Part shown: positions 8,290-15,733 of the stretch, in pieces | Layout: every line of letters begins with the position of its first letter | Numbering within the stretch: position 1 is the stretch's first letter | NCBI GenBank assembly: GCA_028692255.1 | Contig: JAQUXS010000023.1 | Span: forward strand, 1-35,600 | DNA: 35,600 nt | DNA from: Clostridium sp. | GTDB lineage: Bacteria > Bacillota > Clostridia > Clostridiales > Clostridiaceae | Direction: 5' to 3' | Position numbers and translations under genes: made by a program | Notes under the pieces: model-generated | Seen by the model: only the letters and a program-made list of their open reading frames with translations | Databases searched by the model: none | What the model was told of the DNA's origin: nothing

Positions 8290-9293
8290 TTACTTTATTT
8301 TTATCTTTTCATAAAAATAGTTTTCTTCATTACTAATCTTTTTGGATATTTCATAATCACCAGCAATAGCTAAACCTACACAAAATTCTCCAAAACCATC
8401 ATCTAAATTTGTCATTCCAAAAGCAGCCAGCACTTCTGTTGCTTTTCCTCCAGCCCAAGCAGCTCCTCCACCAACTATTTGTACACCTGATTTTTCAAAT
8501 CTTTTTTCAACAGTATTACCACTATCAGCACTCCATGTATTCTCCAAGTCAAGTCCAAGAGCTCCTAAAGTTAATGTTTTAGCTATTCCTCCTCCAACTT
8601 CTGATTCTTTAGTATAAGGTCTATATGTTGATAACGAACTTTTAGGATTTAAATGTATCATGTTTATACCGTTTTCTTCAGTAATATATCCACGTGCTCC
8701 CTTTTTGCTTATTTTATCAGCATTGCCTATAACTGTACCAAAAGTAGAAGTAGTAATAGAACTTATAAACATATTAACAAGGTGAACTTGAAGGTATTAC
8801 TCCTATACCAAGCCTAGCTAAGTGGTATTTTATCATTCATAATGCTGTCCCACAAACTCCAGAATTTACTACTGATTTTATCTTTTGTCGTTACAATATT
8901 AATACTTTTGTATTTAGCTAATTTTTCTGCTGCTGTTTCACCACGATACAATGAACCTAAAGTTCCTCCTACCAAACCCACTTGGTTAAATACACCAATT
9001 CCATCATCACCTCTGAAAAGAGTACTTTCTTCATTATCAGCAGTTATAAAAGCTACCCTTGCTCTTTCAACATCAAAAGCCATTTTATCTAACATATTTC
9101 TTATATCATTGCCAACTTTTACACCTTGATACATATGTTCTTTTAAAATATTCATTGATGATGATACTTGATTGAAATTATCTATTAAATATTTTAAATC
9201 ATTCATTCTATTCTTTATAGTTTCAGATATTTGATCTATTAATTGTCTAAACTTGGCTACTTCATTTGTTTCCATTTTAATTTTGTCTGCCAT
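8290..9293 (-). pseudogene. Secreted-toxin-like protein, broken into two frames
   Basis: The first part (8814-9293) starts at an ATG with AGAGG upstream. It encodes a helical N-terminus (METNEVAKFRQLIDQISETI, NRMNDLKYLIDNFNQ) with no signal peptide, then LFRGDDGIGVFNQVGLVGG, and stops after MNDKIPLS. The second part (8290-8772) continues in another frame: ISKKGARGYITEENGINMIH, GGGIAKTLTLGALGLDLENTW, VGGGAAWAGGKATEVLAAFG. It ends just before immunity-like copy 6. The helical leaderless N-terminus and glycine-rich tail resemble LXG/WXG100-type effectors in layout, but no LXG or WXG signature is seen and no secretion gene is in the window. At least one frameshift near 8770-8820 inactivates it. 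Confidence 0.6.
9154..9275. repeat. 122-bp exact direct repeat, copy B
   Basis: Identical to 6033-6154, 3121 bp apart. It lies inside the 5' part of the toxin-like gene. Confidence 0.9.
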
Positions 9294-9469
9294 TTATAAA
9301 ACCTCTTTTAATTATATACATTTTTCATATTTTCTCATAATATTCCAATAAGCGTACTTATTATTTTACTATAAGCTAATTTTATTTTCAATGGCGGAAA
9401 AAGAAAGGTTAATTACATTCACATATACAATCCTTTTTTATTACTAAGCCCTATTTCAGTAACTCTCAT

Positions 9470-9523
9470 ATCAAAAAAGAAAGATACGCCATATCATTTA
9501 TTTAGAAATGATACAGCGTATCT
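9470..9523 (-). terminator. Rho-independent terminator of the GGGtGRT operon
   Basis: AGATACGC (9482-9489) and GCGTATCT (9516-9523) arms with a further ATCATT/AATGAT pairing form a long hairpin. On the minus strand it is followed by a T-rich run at 9470-9481. It lies about 70 nt after the GGGtGRT stop. Confidence 0.85.
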
Positions 9524-9591
9524 TAGATAGTTAAATTAACTACATATTAATCTTAAACCTCTGCTTGTACACAAAGATTTTATTTTAAATC

Positions 9592-10593
9592 TTATTTACT
9601 CATAGCTTCTTCTACAGCAACTGCAACAGCAACTGAAGCACCAACCATTGGGTTGTTACCCATTCCGATTAATCCCATCATTTCAACGTGAGCTGGAACT
9701 GATGATGAACCTGCGAATTGAGCATCTGAATGCATTCTTCCCATTGTATCAGTCATGCCGTATGAAGCAGGACCTGCTGCCATGTTATCTGGGTGAAGAG
9801 TTCTTCCAGTACCACCGCCTGAAGCAACTGAGAAATATTTTTCTCCTGCAGCAAGACGTTCTTTTTTATAAGTTCCTGCAACTGGATGCTGGAATCTTGT
9901 TGGGTTAGTTGAGTTTCCTGTTATTGAAACATCAACGTCCTCGTGATGCATAATAGCAACACCTTCTCTAACGTCATCAGCGCCATAGCATTTAACTTTA
10001 GCTCTTTCTCCATCTGAGTAAGCTGTTTCTTTAACTATTGTAAGCTTTCCAGTAAAATAATCAAACTTAGTTTGAACATATGTAAATCCATTGATTCTTG
10101 ATATTATAAATGCTGCATCTTTTCCAAGTCCGTTAAGAATTACTCTTAATGGTTGTTTTCTTACTTTGTTTGCTGCACCAGCAATTTTTATTGCACCTTC
10201 AGCAGCAGCGAAAGATTCGTGACCTGCAAGGAATGCGAAACAATTTGTTTCTTCTCTTAAAAGTCTTGCAGCAAGATTTCCGTGTCCAATTCCAACTTTT
10301 CTGTCATCTGCAACAGAACCTGGGATACAGAATGCCTGTAATCCTTCTCCGATAGCTTCAGCAGCTTTGTCAGCTTTTGTGCAACCTTTTTTTATAGCTA
10401 TAGCAGCACCAACAATGTAAGCCCAACATGCATTTTCAAAGCAAATTGTCTGTGTTGATTTAACCATATTATAAACATCTATTCCTTTGTCTTCACATAC
10501 AGTTCTAGCTTCTTCAACTGAATTCATACCATATTTCTTTAAAACGGGTAAAATCTGATCTATTCTTCTTTCATAACTTTCAAATAATGCCAT
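9592..10593 (-). CDS. GGGtGRT family protein
   Basis: The 333-residue protein carries the motif that names the family, GGGTGRTLHPDNMAAGPASYG, near residue 265-285. Other landmarks are GIGHGNLAARLLREETNCFAF and a C-terminus rich in alternating Val/Ala before EEAMSK. The biochemical role is not established to my knowledge. The family regularly pairs with a NifU-like protein, as here, so a role linked to Fe-S clusters or metal handling is inferred. I chose the ATG at 10593 (MALFESYE) because GAGGAGG lies 7 nt upstream, rather than an in-frame codon 18 nt earlier. It starts 21 nt after the upstream gene and ends before a strong terminator. A decayed piece of its 3' end lies at 6.6-6.7 kb. Confidence 0.9.
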   Translation of the reverse strand: MALFESYERRIDQILPVLKKYGMNSVEEARTVCEDKGIDVYNMVKSTQTICFENACWAYIVGAAIAIKKGCTKADKAAEAIGEGLQAFCIPGSVADDRKVGIGHGNLAARLLREETNCFAFLAGHESFAAAEGAIKIAGAANKVRKQPLRVILNGLGKDAAFIISRINGFTYVQTKFDYFTGKLTIVKETAYSDGERAKVKCYGADDVREGVAIMHHEDVDVSITGNSTNPTRFQHPVAGTYKKERLAAGEKYFSVASGGGTGRTLHPDNMAAGPASYGMTDTMGRMHSDAQFAGSSSVPAHVEMMGLIGMGNNPMVGASVAVAVAVEEAMSK

Positions 10594-10614
10594 TGTTTTT
10601 ATCCTCCTCACCTA

Positions 10615-11307
10615 TTATTCTTGTCTTGGGTCGATGTATTTTGTAGCTTCTTCATATCTGCCATAATGTGAAGTTGCTTTTTCAAGAGCTTCATTAGCAT
10701 CTACGCCTTTTTTAACCATGTCCATCATTTTTCCAAGACTAACAAATTCATATCCGATAACTTCGTTATTTTTATCTAATGCAAGATGTTTTACATAACC
10801 TTCAGCCATTTCAAGATATCTTGTTCCTTTAGCTTTAGTTCCGTACATAGTACCAACTTGGCTTCTAAGTCCTTTTCCTAAATCTTCAAGACCAGCTCCT
10901 ATTGGAAGTCCACCTTCTGAGAAAGCAGTCTGAGTTCTGCCGTATACAATCTGTAAGAATAATTCTCTCATAGCTGTGTTAATTGCATCACAAACAAGAT
11001 CTGTGTTTAATGCTTCAAGGATAGTTTTTCCTGGAAGTATTTCTGAAGCCATTGCAGCTGAATGAGTCATTCCTGAACATCCAATTGTTTCAACTAATGC
11101 TTCTTCAATTACGCCCTCTTTAACGTTAAGAGTTAGTTTACAAGCACCCTGTTGTGGAGCACACCAACCAACACCGTGAGTTAATCCTGATATATCTTTT
11201 ATTTCTTTAGACTGTACCCATTTTCCTTCTTCTGGAATTGGTGCTGGGCCATGATTTGGTCCTTTTGCTACACATGTCATATTTGACACTTCTGTTGAGT
11301 AAATCAT
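10615..11307 (-). CDS. NifU/IscU-like iron-sulfur cluster scaffold-type protein
   Basis: The protein of 230 residues has a NifU N-terminal-like domain. Candidate metal-ligand cysteines are in GVGWCAPQQGACKL and ETIGCSGMTHSAAMASEIL, the latter matching the GCS segment of scaffold proteins. The third scaffold cysteine is not clearly present in the usual place (residues around LVCDAINTAMRELFLQ may serve). It extends about 100 residues past the scaffold core. The ATG at 11307 is preceded by GAAGGAG. It is the first gene of a two-gene operon with the GGGtGRT gene, and the pair is conserved in anaerobes. A specialised Fe-S or metal role is inferred. Confidence 0.8.
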   Translation of the reverse strand: MIYSTEVSNMTCVAKGPNHGPAPIPEEGKWVQSKEIKDISGLTHGVGWCAPQQGACKLTLNVKEGVIEEALVETIGCSGMTHSAAMASEILPGKTILEALNTDLVCDAINTAMRELFLQIVYGRTQTAFSEGGLPIGAGLEDLGKGLRSQVGTMYGTKAKGTRYLEMAEGYVKHLALDKNNEVIGYEFVSLGKMMDMVKKGVDANEALEKATSHYGRYEEATKYIDPRQE

Positions 11308-11552
11308 ATTAATATCTCCTTCCTCTATAAACACTCTTCTTCTAGTTAATTCTTTAACAAAAAAAGAATTATATTGCTTTAGGCAATATTATGTCGTTAC
11401 TTACAGCAATCTATTATATTTTAGCAAATATAGTTTAATGTAACAACCTATTTTAGATAAAAAACGTAAATTAATGATTATTATTTGTTTACATATGTTT
11501 ATTTACATATATTAACTTGCAATATTTTGAATTTACCATTTGAAAATGTATC

Positions 11553-11581
11553 TTGACTATATTATTTCAGCATGCTATAAT
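11553..11581 (+). promoter_or_regulatory. Sigma-A type promoter of tRNA-Leu
   Basis: TTGACT (11553-11558) and TATAAT (11576-11581) are separated by exactly 17 nt, and the tRNA begins 14 nt after the -10 box. Confidence 0.85.
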
Positions 11582-11595
11582 TTTAATGTTGATTT

Positions 11596-11677
11596 GCCGA
11601 TGTGGCGGAATGGCAGACGCACATGACTCAAAATCATGCGGGAAACCATGTGGGTTCGAATCCCACCATCGGCACCA
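11596..11677 (+). tRNA. tRNA-Leu, anticodon CAA
   Basis: Acceptor arms GCCGATG (11596-11602) and CATCGGC (11667-11673) pair perfectly, followed by A and an encoded CCA. The anticodon loop CTCAAAA gives CAA, which reads UUG. The GGTTCGAATCC T-arm is present, and the variable arm is of the long class expected for leucine. It is the only tRNA in the window and borders the accessory region to its right. Confidence 0.95.
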
Positions 11678-11692
11678 AAGATTTTAGAGAAT

Positions 11693-11736
11693 GGCTGTAT
11701 TGCTTAGTTTAAGAGCTAAGTGGTACAGCCTTTTTT
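11693..11736 (+). terminator. Terminator of tRNA-Leu
   Basis: GGCTGTA (11693-11699) pairs with TACAGCC (11724-11730), with an inner CTTAG/CTAAG pairing, followed by six T. Just after it, TTTGGTACTA occurs twice within 25 nt (11740-11764). Confidence 0.85.
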
Positions 11737-11790
11737 AGTTGTTTGGTACTATATTTGGTACTATTAGATTTAAATTAATTTTGCATAATA

Positions 11791-11823
11791 AAAGAGAGCC
11801 CTCTTAAGAGAGCTCTCTTTTTT
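11791..11823. terminator. Bidirectional terminator
   Basis: AAAGAGAGC (11791-11799) and GCTCTCTTT (11812-11820) enclose CTCTTAAGAG, itself a palindrome. There is a T run on both strands. It lies 16 nt past the stop of the membrane protein on the minus strand. Confidence 0.8.
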
Positions 11824-11838
11824 AAATGTTTTATAAAA

Positions 11839-12657
11839 TCAATTTTCTTTAATAAATGTATCTACTATTTCTTTGCATTTTGATAATCCTGGTTTTTCAA
11901 TTTCCTTATTAATTAAGTTTTTAAATTCTATCTCTTCTTTACTCATCGTTATTGATGAAATACGACTTGTAAACACCATACACATTCCCCAATAATACTG
12001 TGCAGAGTAACTATCTATTTTCAATTGAGACATTAGTTTAACAAAATTTTCAACCGGAATACTATTGCCATTTTCAATCATCTTAAAAATGTAATACAAT
12101 CCTGACAAAATATATTTATTAGGAGCACCCAATACCATGTTATTGTATAAATCTATATAGTTAACTTCATTACTACTTACATGATTTTGACTATCTATAG
12201 GCTTTGATAATTCTATTTTGTCCATAATACCTACTTTTTCATTTTTTTCAGTTATGATTTTTTCCATATGTTTTACTCTTTCAACCATGTTATCAATTTT
12301 ATTCAATTTATCATCAAGACCACTCAATCTTTCAAGCCCTTTTGTAGAATCCTTAATATCATTTGTTATAGTTTCGAGATTATCAGATAGCTCTACAAGT
12401 TTATTCTTTGTATTATCAGTCTTTTCTTCACCAATTATTGTCATTATTATAGCTATAACTGATAATATAATAGAAGATATAGTTGAAGCAAATGAAACTT
12501 CATCTACAAACTTTGTTTTATTAGAACACGCCCAGGTTATTACTGTAGCTATACTCATTATAAATATAATAATTCCGTATGTAAGGTTAATCTTTAGTTT
12601 TTGAATTTCCATTTTATAGTTATAGTTATCAACTTCATCATTATCATCGTTTCTCAT
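11839..12657 (-). CDS. Membrane-anchored coiled-coil protein of unknown function
   Basis: The protein has 272 residues. A charged N-terminus precedes two membrane helices, at about residues 26-45 (INLTYGIIIFIMSIATVITW) and 54-73 (FASTISSIILSVIAIIMTII). Residues 75-145 are a heptad-rich coiled coil (KLVELSDNLETITNDIKDS, KLNKIDNMVERVKHMEKII). A helical C-terminal domain follows (YNNMVLGAPNKYILSGLYYI, SYSAQYYWGMCMVFTSRI). I do not recognise a family. The layout, two helices with a long cytoplasmic stalk and sensor-like domain, recalls accessory or defence-associated membrane proteins, but that is a guess. GGGGGAA lies 8 nt before the ATG. It is the first gene after tRNA-Leu in the accessory region. 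Confidence 0.6.
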   Translation of the reverse strand: MRNDDNDEVDNYNYKMEIQKLKINLTYGIIIFIMSIATVITWACSNKTKFVDEVSFASTISSIILSVIAIIMTIIGEEKTDNTKNKLVELSDNLETITNDIKDSTKGLERLSGLDDKLNKIDNMVERVKHMEKIITEKNEKVGIMDKIELSKPIDSQNHVSSNEVNYIDLYNNMVLGAPNKYILSGLYYIFKMIENGNSIPVENFVKLMSQLKIDSYSAQYYWGMCMVFTSRISSITMSKEEIEFKNLINKEIEKPGLSKCKEIVDTFIKEN

Positions 12658-12712
12658 TAGTGGTTCCCCCTATTACAAAATAGCCCTTATAACAGCTCTC
12701 AATATTACACAT

Positions 12713-13129
12713 TTATTTCTTATTTCTTTCTTGTTTTATATATTTGCCTAAAAATATCATAGTTCCAACAAATAAGTTTAATGCAGCTAACAGAAATACA
12801 ACCCAATTTATAATGCTAACTACTGTAATAACTAAACTAGCAATATAATACTTTCTAAACTTACCATTAAAGAAACTCCAATCATATTTATAACCATTGT
12901 ATTTTCTTTCTGTACTATTGTTCTGTTGCTTAGACTTATTCCTTTTAACTTTACCTATGTTTTCTCTAACATACAATCCATTAGCATATCCAGATCCATA
13001 CACTTGACCTTTTTTAGTAACACCAAGTCTAGTATGCTTGCTAGTTTTACAACTCACTGAACTAATACCATTCTTAGTTAGATTAATTCTTACGTTTTTA
13101 CCTAATTTAAAAGATTTTCTCCAAAACAC
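12713..13129 (-). CDS. DUF4236-type protein with C-terminal membrane helices
   Basis: The 138-residue protein begins with a DUF4236-like domain: FWRKSFKLGKNVRINLTKNGISSV, a basic strand-rich module found at the N-terminus of many small phage and plasmid-borne proteins. After a basic linker, residues 95-130 carry one or two hydrophobic segments (YYIASLVITVVSIINWVVFLL, ALNLFVGTMIFLG). The function of the domain is unknown. The start is GTG at 13129 with AAGAAGG 7 nt upstream; an overlapping ATG two bases earlier is out of frame. Its presence beside broken regulators and a Uma2 relic fits an accessory island. Confidence 0.65.
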   Translation of the reverse strand: MFWRKSFKLGKNVRINLTKNGISSVSCKTSKHTRLGVTKKGQVYGSGYANGLYVRENIGKVKRNKSKQQNNSTERKYNGYKYDWSFFNGKFRKYYIASLVITVVSIINWVVFLLAALNLFVGTMIFLGKYIKQERNKK

Positions 13130-13565
13130 ATAATCGCCTTCTTAAGTATCTTATTAATGCAAAAAGTTAACTTACTTGCATTTTTACGCTTCCATAACTA
13201 AGTACAATTTACTTATATGTACTTCTATATAAATCATCTGATTCCTCTTATAAAAAAAGGATCTATATTTAAATACAGATCCTTTTTTTAATCATAACAT
13301 ACTATTTTTCTCTAAACTCATTTCAACATCTAGAAGCATATGATCATATGTCAATAATAATGGAGCTATTTTTCTGAAAGCTTTATTAGTTTTATTTTAA
13401 ATTTCCCTAGTATCCCTACTTTTATATCCCATTACTTTATTAATAGCATACTGCCACACTTGTCAGTCTAAGTGTTTTCGCATAACTTATTCCACATATT
13501 TCTGCTAGTCCTTATGATTCATTTGTTGTCTTTTATACTATACTATTGCTAGAAGATGTTTACAC
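13130..13565. other. 436-bp region without an intact gene; possible coding relic
   Basis: It contains a terminator at 13259-13282. On the minus strand between about 13300 and 13510 one frame reads QVWQYAINKVMGYKSRDTRE, followed in the next frame by TNKAFRKIAPLLLTYDHMLL, with several stops. This looks like a decayed coding sequence, but I cannot name it. No repeat of the tRNA end is seen here. Confidence 0.35.
13259..13282. terminator. Bidirectional terminator hairpin
   Basis: GGATCT and AGATCC arms with an inner ATATTTAAATA segment, flanked by A7 on the left and T7 on the right, so it can act on either strand. Confidence 0.75.
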
Positions 13566-14030
13566 TTGAATATAGGTGAACGTATAAGAGAAATTAGAAA
13601 ATCGAAAAATTTATTACAAAGTGATCTTGCTGAAAAAACAGAAATATCAAAAGTTGCTATTGGAAATTATGAGTAGGGTGATAGAGTACTAAATGCTAAT
13701 ATATTATCGTCTATCACAATGGCTCTTAATGTGCCAATTAATGATTTAATTATAGACCCTAAAAATATTTTCCAAGAAAAATCTAAAATTAATAAAAAAA
13801 TTCAAGACAATATAATTAAACTAATACAATATTGTGGTTTTCAGATATAAAAAGAATATGACAATGATGGGAATGAGGATTATCTACGTTATATTTACAT
13901 ATCTTTTAATGAAGAACAATTTAAATTAAATCCATCAGAATTTTATGATATGAGTAAACGAATTTTAGCTTCTATAACTATAAACGTTTTAGCCTCTCAA
14001 CACTATAATCAATTGGATAATGAAGATTAA
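13566..14030 (+). pseudogene. XRE-family regulator with two in-frame stops
   Basis: A single 155-codon frame from a TTG encodes a helix-turn-helix domain: IGERIREIRKSKNLLQSDLA, then EKTEISKVAIGNYE, a TAG stop, then GDRVLNANILSSITMALNVP. The normal family text at the stop is E(K/R)G, so AAG to TAG is the likely change. A second stop, TAA, lies after IQYCGFQI; the tail KEYDNDGNEDYLRYIYISF follows in frame to 14030. There is no frameshift, only two nonsense codons, so it is a genuine but dead gene. It sits on the opposite strand to the island's other genes and was probably the island's phage-like repressor. Confidence 0.85.
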
Positions 14031-14076
14031 TTATATTTTCAAATAAAATTTTATTATAGAAAGGAGCTTGTGACTT

Positions 14077-14656
14077 ATGAATACCGCTGCTGAAAATAAA
14101 ATATACACATATGCTGATTACTTATCTTACCCAGAAGGTGAACATATCGAAATTATAGATGGCCACATATACAATATGGCTGCCCCAACAAGAATACATA
14201 AACAAATTATAATGGAACTCTCAACAACAATAAACAATTATATTAAATTTAATAACAAACCATGTAAGGTATACTCTGCACCATTTGATGTTATATTAAA
14301 AAATAATGATGAAAGTGTAGAGAATAGTAAAAATGTAGTTCAACCAGATATTTCAATTATATGTGATAAAAGCAAACTAACTGATAGTGGATGTACAGGT
14401 GCACCAGATATGATTATTGAAGTTGTATCAACCTTTAATCCTGCAAATGACTATGTTAGGAAATTAAAACTTGTTCCAACAATTTGGAGTACATGAATAC
14501 TGGATAATAAACCCTATGAAGGAAACTATATTGGTTTATATACTTGATGAAAATAACCAATACGCAGCTCCTGAAAGTTATACTTTTAAAGATAAAATAA
14601 AAGTTGAAATATATAACAATTTAGAAATTGACTTTAATAAACTAGATTTATTATAA
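14077..14656 (+). pseudogene. Uma2-family (PD-(D/E)XK-like) nuclease, frameshifted
   Basis: The first frame (14077-14496) reads YTYADYLSYPEGEHIEIIDG, MAAPTRIHKQIIMELSTTI, VVQPDISIICDK and GAPDMIIEVVS. The conserved acidic and PD/EVV residues of the Uma2 fold are present. The reading frame then switches at about 14470: the expected KLxLYQQFGVHEYWIINP continues in the second frame to 14656. The switch lies in CTTGTTCCAAC; one extra G or two lost bases would explain it. GGAG lies 10 nt before the ATG. The native role of Uma2 proteins is unsettled; they are often multicopy and mobile-associated. A sequencing error cannot be excluded. Confidence 0.85.
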
Positions 14657-14684
14657 ATGTATATTTAGGCTGAATAAAATCAGC

Positions 14685-14876
14685 CTATCTTTCTTTTTTG
14701 GTACTATATTCAATACTACTTTTATAAGCTTCCCTAGCTTCTTTTAACGTCATTTTATTAGGACCCCTTAAGCCAGTTTCTTTTTCATTGGGACCATCAT
14801 TCTGCCAATTGCAATTATAACAAATGTCATAGTATTCAACTTCTTCTCCACATACAGGACATTTTAAATAAAACAT
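14685..14876 (-). CDS. CPCC-type cysteine-rich small protein
   Basis: The 63-residue protein has two CxxC-like pairs, LKCPVCGEEVEYYDICYNCNWQ, that form a zinc-ribbon-like knot. The tail GPNKMTLKEAREAYK is the rest of the Cys-rich CPCC signature (usually GxNxxxLxEAR). Function is unknown; such proteins are frequent in accessory regions, often beside toxin or immunity genes. GGGGGG lies 8 nt before the ATG at 14876, so I prefer it over the in-frame GTG at 14885. Confidence 0.75.
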   Translation of the reverse strand: MFYLKCPVCGEEVEYYDICYNCNWQNDGPNEKETGLRGPNKMTLKEAREAYKSSIEYSTKKER

Positions 14877-14919
14877 ATTCAGCACCCCCCGTATAACTTA
14901 TTACATATCCTTTTATTTT

Positions 14920-14960
14920 TAAAAAATAAAAAAGCACTTACTATATTATTTAGTAAATGC
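14920..14960 (-). terminator. Terminator of the unknown gene at 15.0-15.5 kb
   Basis: GCACTTACTA (14934-14943) and TAGTAAATGC (14951-14960) pair with one mismatch. On the minus strand a T-rich run follows (14920-14933). Confidence 0.75.
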
Positions 14961-14980
14961 CTATTTATTTAACAGTGTAA

Positions 14981-15514
14981 TTACTTATTCGTTTCTTTAC
15001 ATACTTGACTTTTAAATCCATCTAAAAATTCATTAATAAATCCAAAATCAGTAGTAGCTGGATCTCCTAACTGTCCTATATGTTCTTTCATGGCATCAAT
15101 AACATTTCCAAAATTTGAAGCATCTATATTTTTGCCATTAACAAATTCACCATATGTAAAAGTTAATATATCTTCTATTTTATTCCTTACGTTTTGGGGC
15201 AATTTGTTCATCTTTTCTCTATATTCTTTTCTTACATATCCTGGTGCTGTTGCTGGTGGAAAACCTACAACTTCTTTTTTTAACTCTTTAAAATCATCAT
15301 AATTAAATCCTTTTTTAAAGCCAAAATTTTCTTTACTTTCCTTCCAGAAAAGTAAATCTTCTTCTCTATCTACTGGATCCTTCTCTTCTTTATATATTCC
15401 ATCTACTACAGGATCATTATCAATAGAAAAATTGCTATCACTTTTTTTACTACTCTTTTTAACATTATATAAATTGCTTGAACTGCTATTAACAGCTGAT
15501 ATATTTAATGACAT
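14981..15514 (-). CDS. Hypothetical protein, 177 residues
   Basis: I do not recognise a family. The first 35 residues are Ser/Asn/Lys-rich and look disordered (MSLNISAVNSSSSN). The rest is charged and helical: EEDLLFWKESKENFGFKKGFN, a Pro-rich turn VVGFPPATAPGYVRKEY, then LPQNVRNKIEDILTF and INEFLDGFKSQVCKETNK. There is no signal peptide or membrane helix, and one cysteine. AAGGAGGAAATG gives a strong start, and it has its own terminator, so it is a real single-gene unit. The disordered N-terminus followed by a compact domain is common in secreted-without-signal or structural proteins, but nothing more can be said. Confidence 0.6.
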   Translation of the reverse strand: MSLNISAVNSSSSNLYNVKKSSKKSDSNFSIDNDPVVDGIYKEEKDPVDREEDLLFWKESKENFGFKKGFNYDDFKELKKEVVGFPPATAPGYVRKEYREKMNKLPQNVRNKIEDILTFTYGEFVNGKNIDASNFGNVIDAMKEHIGQLGDPATTDFGFINEFLDGFKSQVCKETNK

Positions 15515-15675
15515 AATTTATCATTTCCTCCTTATTGGCTACATTTCATTGTCCTCTATATTAACCATTTTTCTAAAAACTTTGTTCATTTATTTTTTCG
15601 TACAATATTTATATTCCTTTACATTTAGTTACAATACAGTTATATATATCAGCTTTTTCAATTTAACAACATAAA

Positions 15676-15715
15676 AAGCGTACATAAATTTTTATAATCA
15701 CATCTATGTACGCTT
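15676..15715 (-). terminator. Terminator of the ABC transporter operon
   Basis: AAGCGTACATA (15676-15686) pairs with TATGTACGCTT (15705-15715). On the minus strand the 3' flank is TTTTTAT. It lies 18 nt past the permease stop. Confidence 0.85.
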
Positions 15716-15733
15716 CCATATTCATTAAAAACT

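Noticed and set aside
8814..9293. A WXG100/ESX protein call for the toxin-like N-terminus
   Set aside because: The helical N-terminus fits in outline, but no WxG or LXG motif is visible and no secretion gene is near, so only a layout resemblance is claimed.
13300..13510. A phage integrase or replication gene relic
   Set aside because: Only short open peptides between stops are seen, with no catalytic motif, so it is listed only as a possible coding relic.
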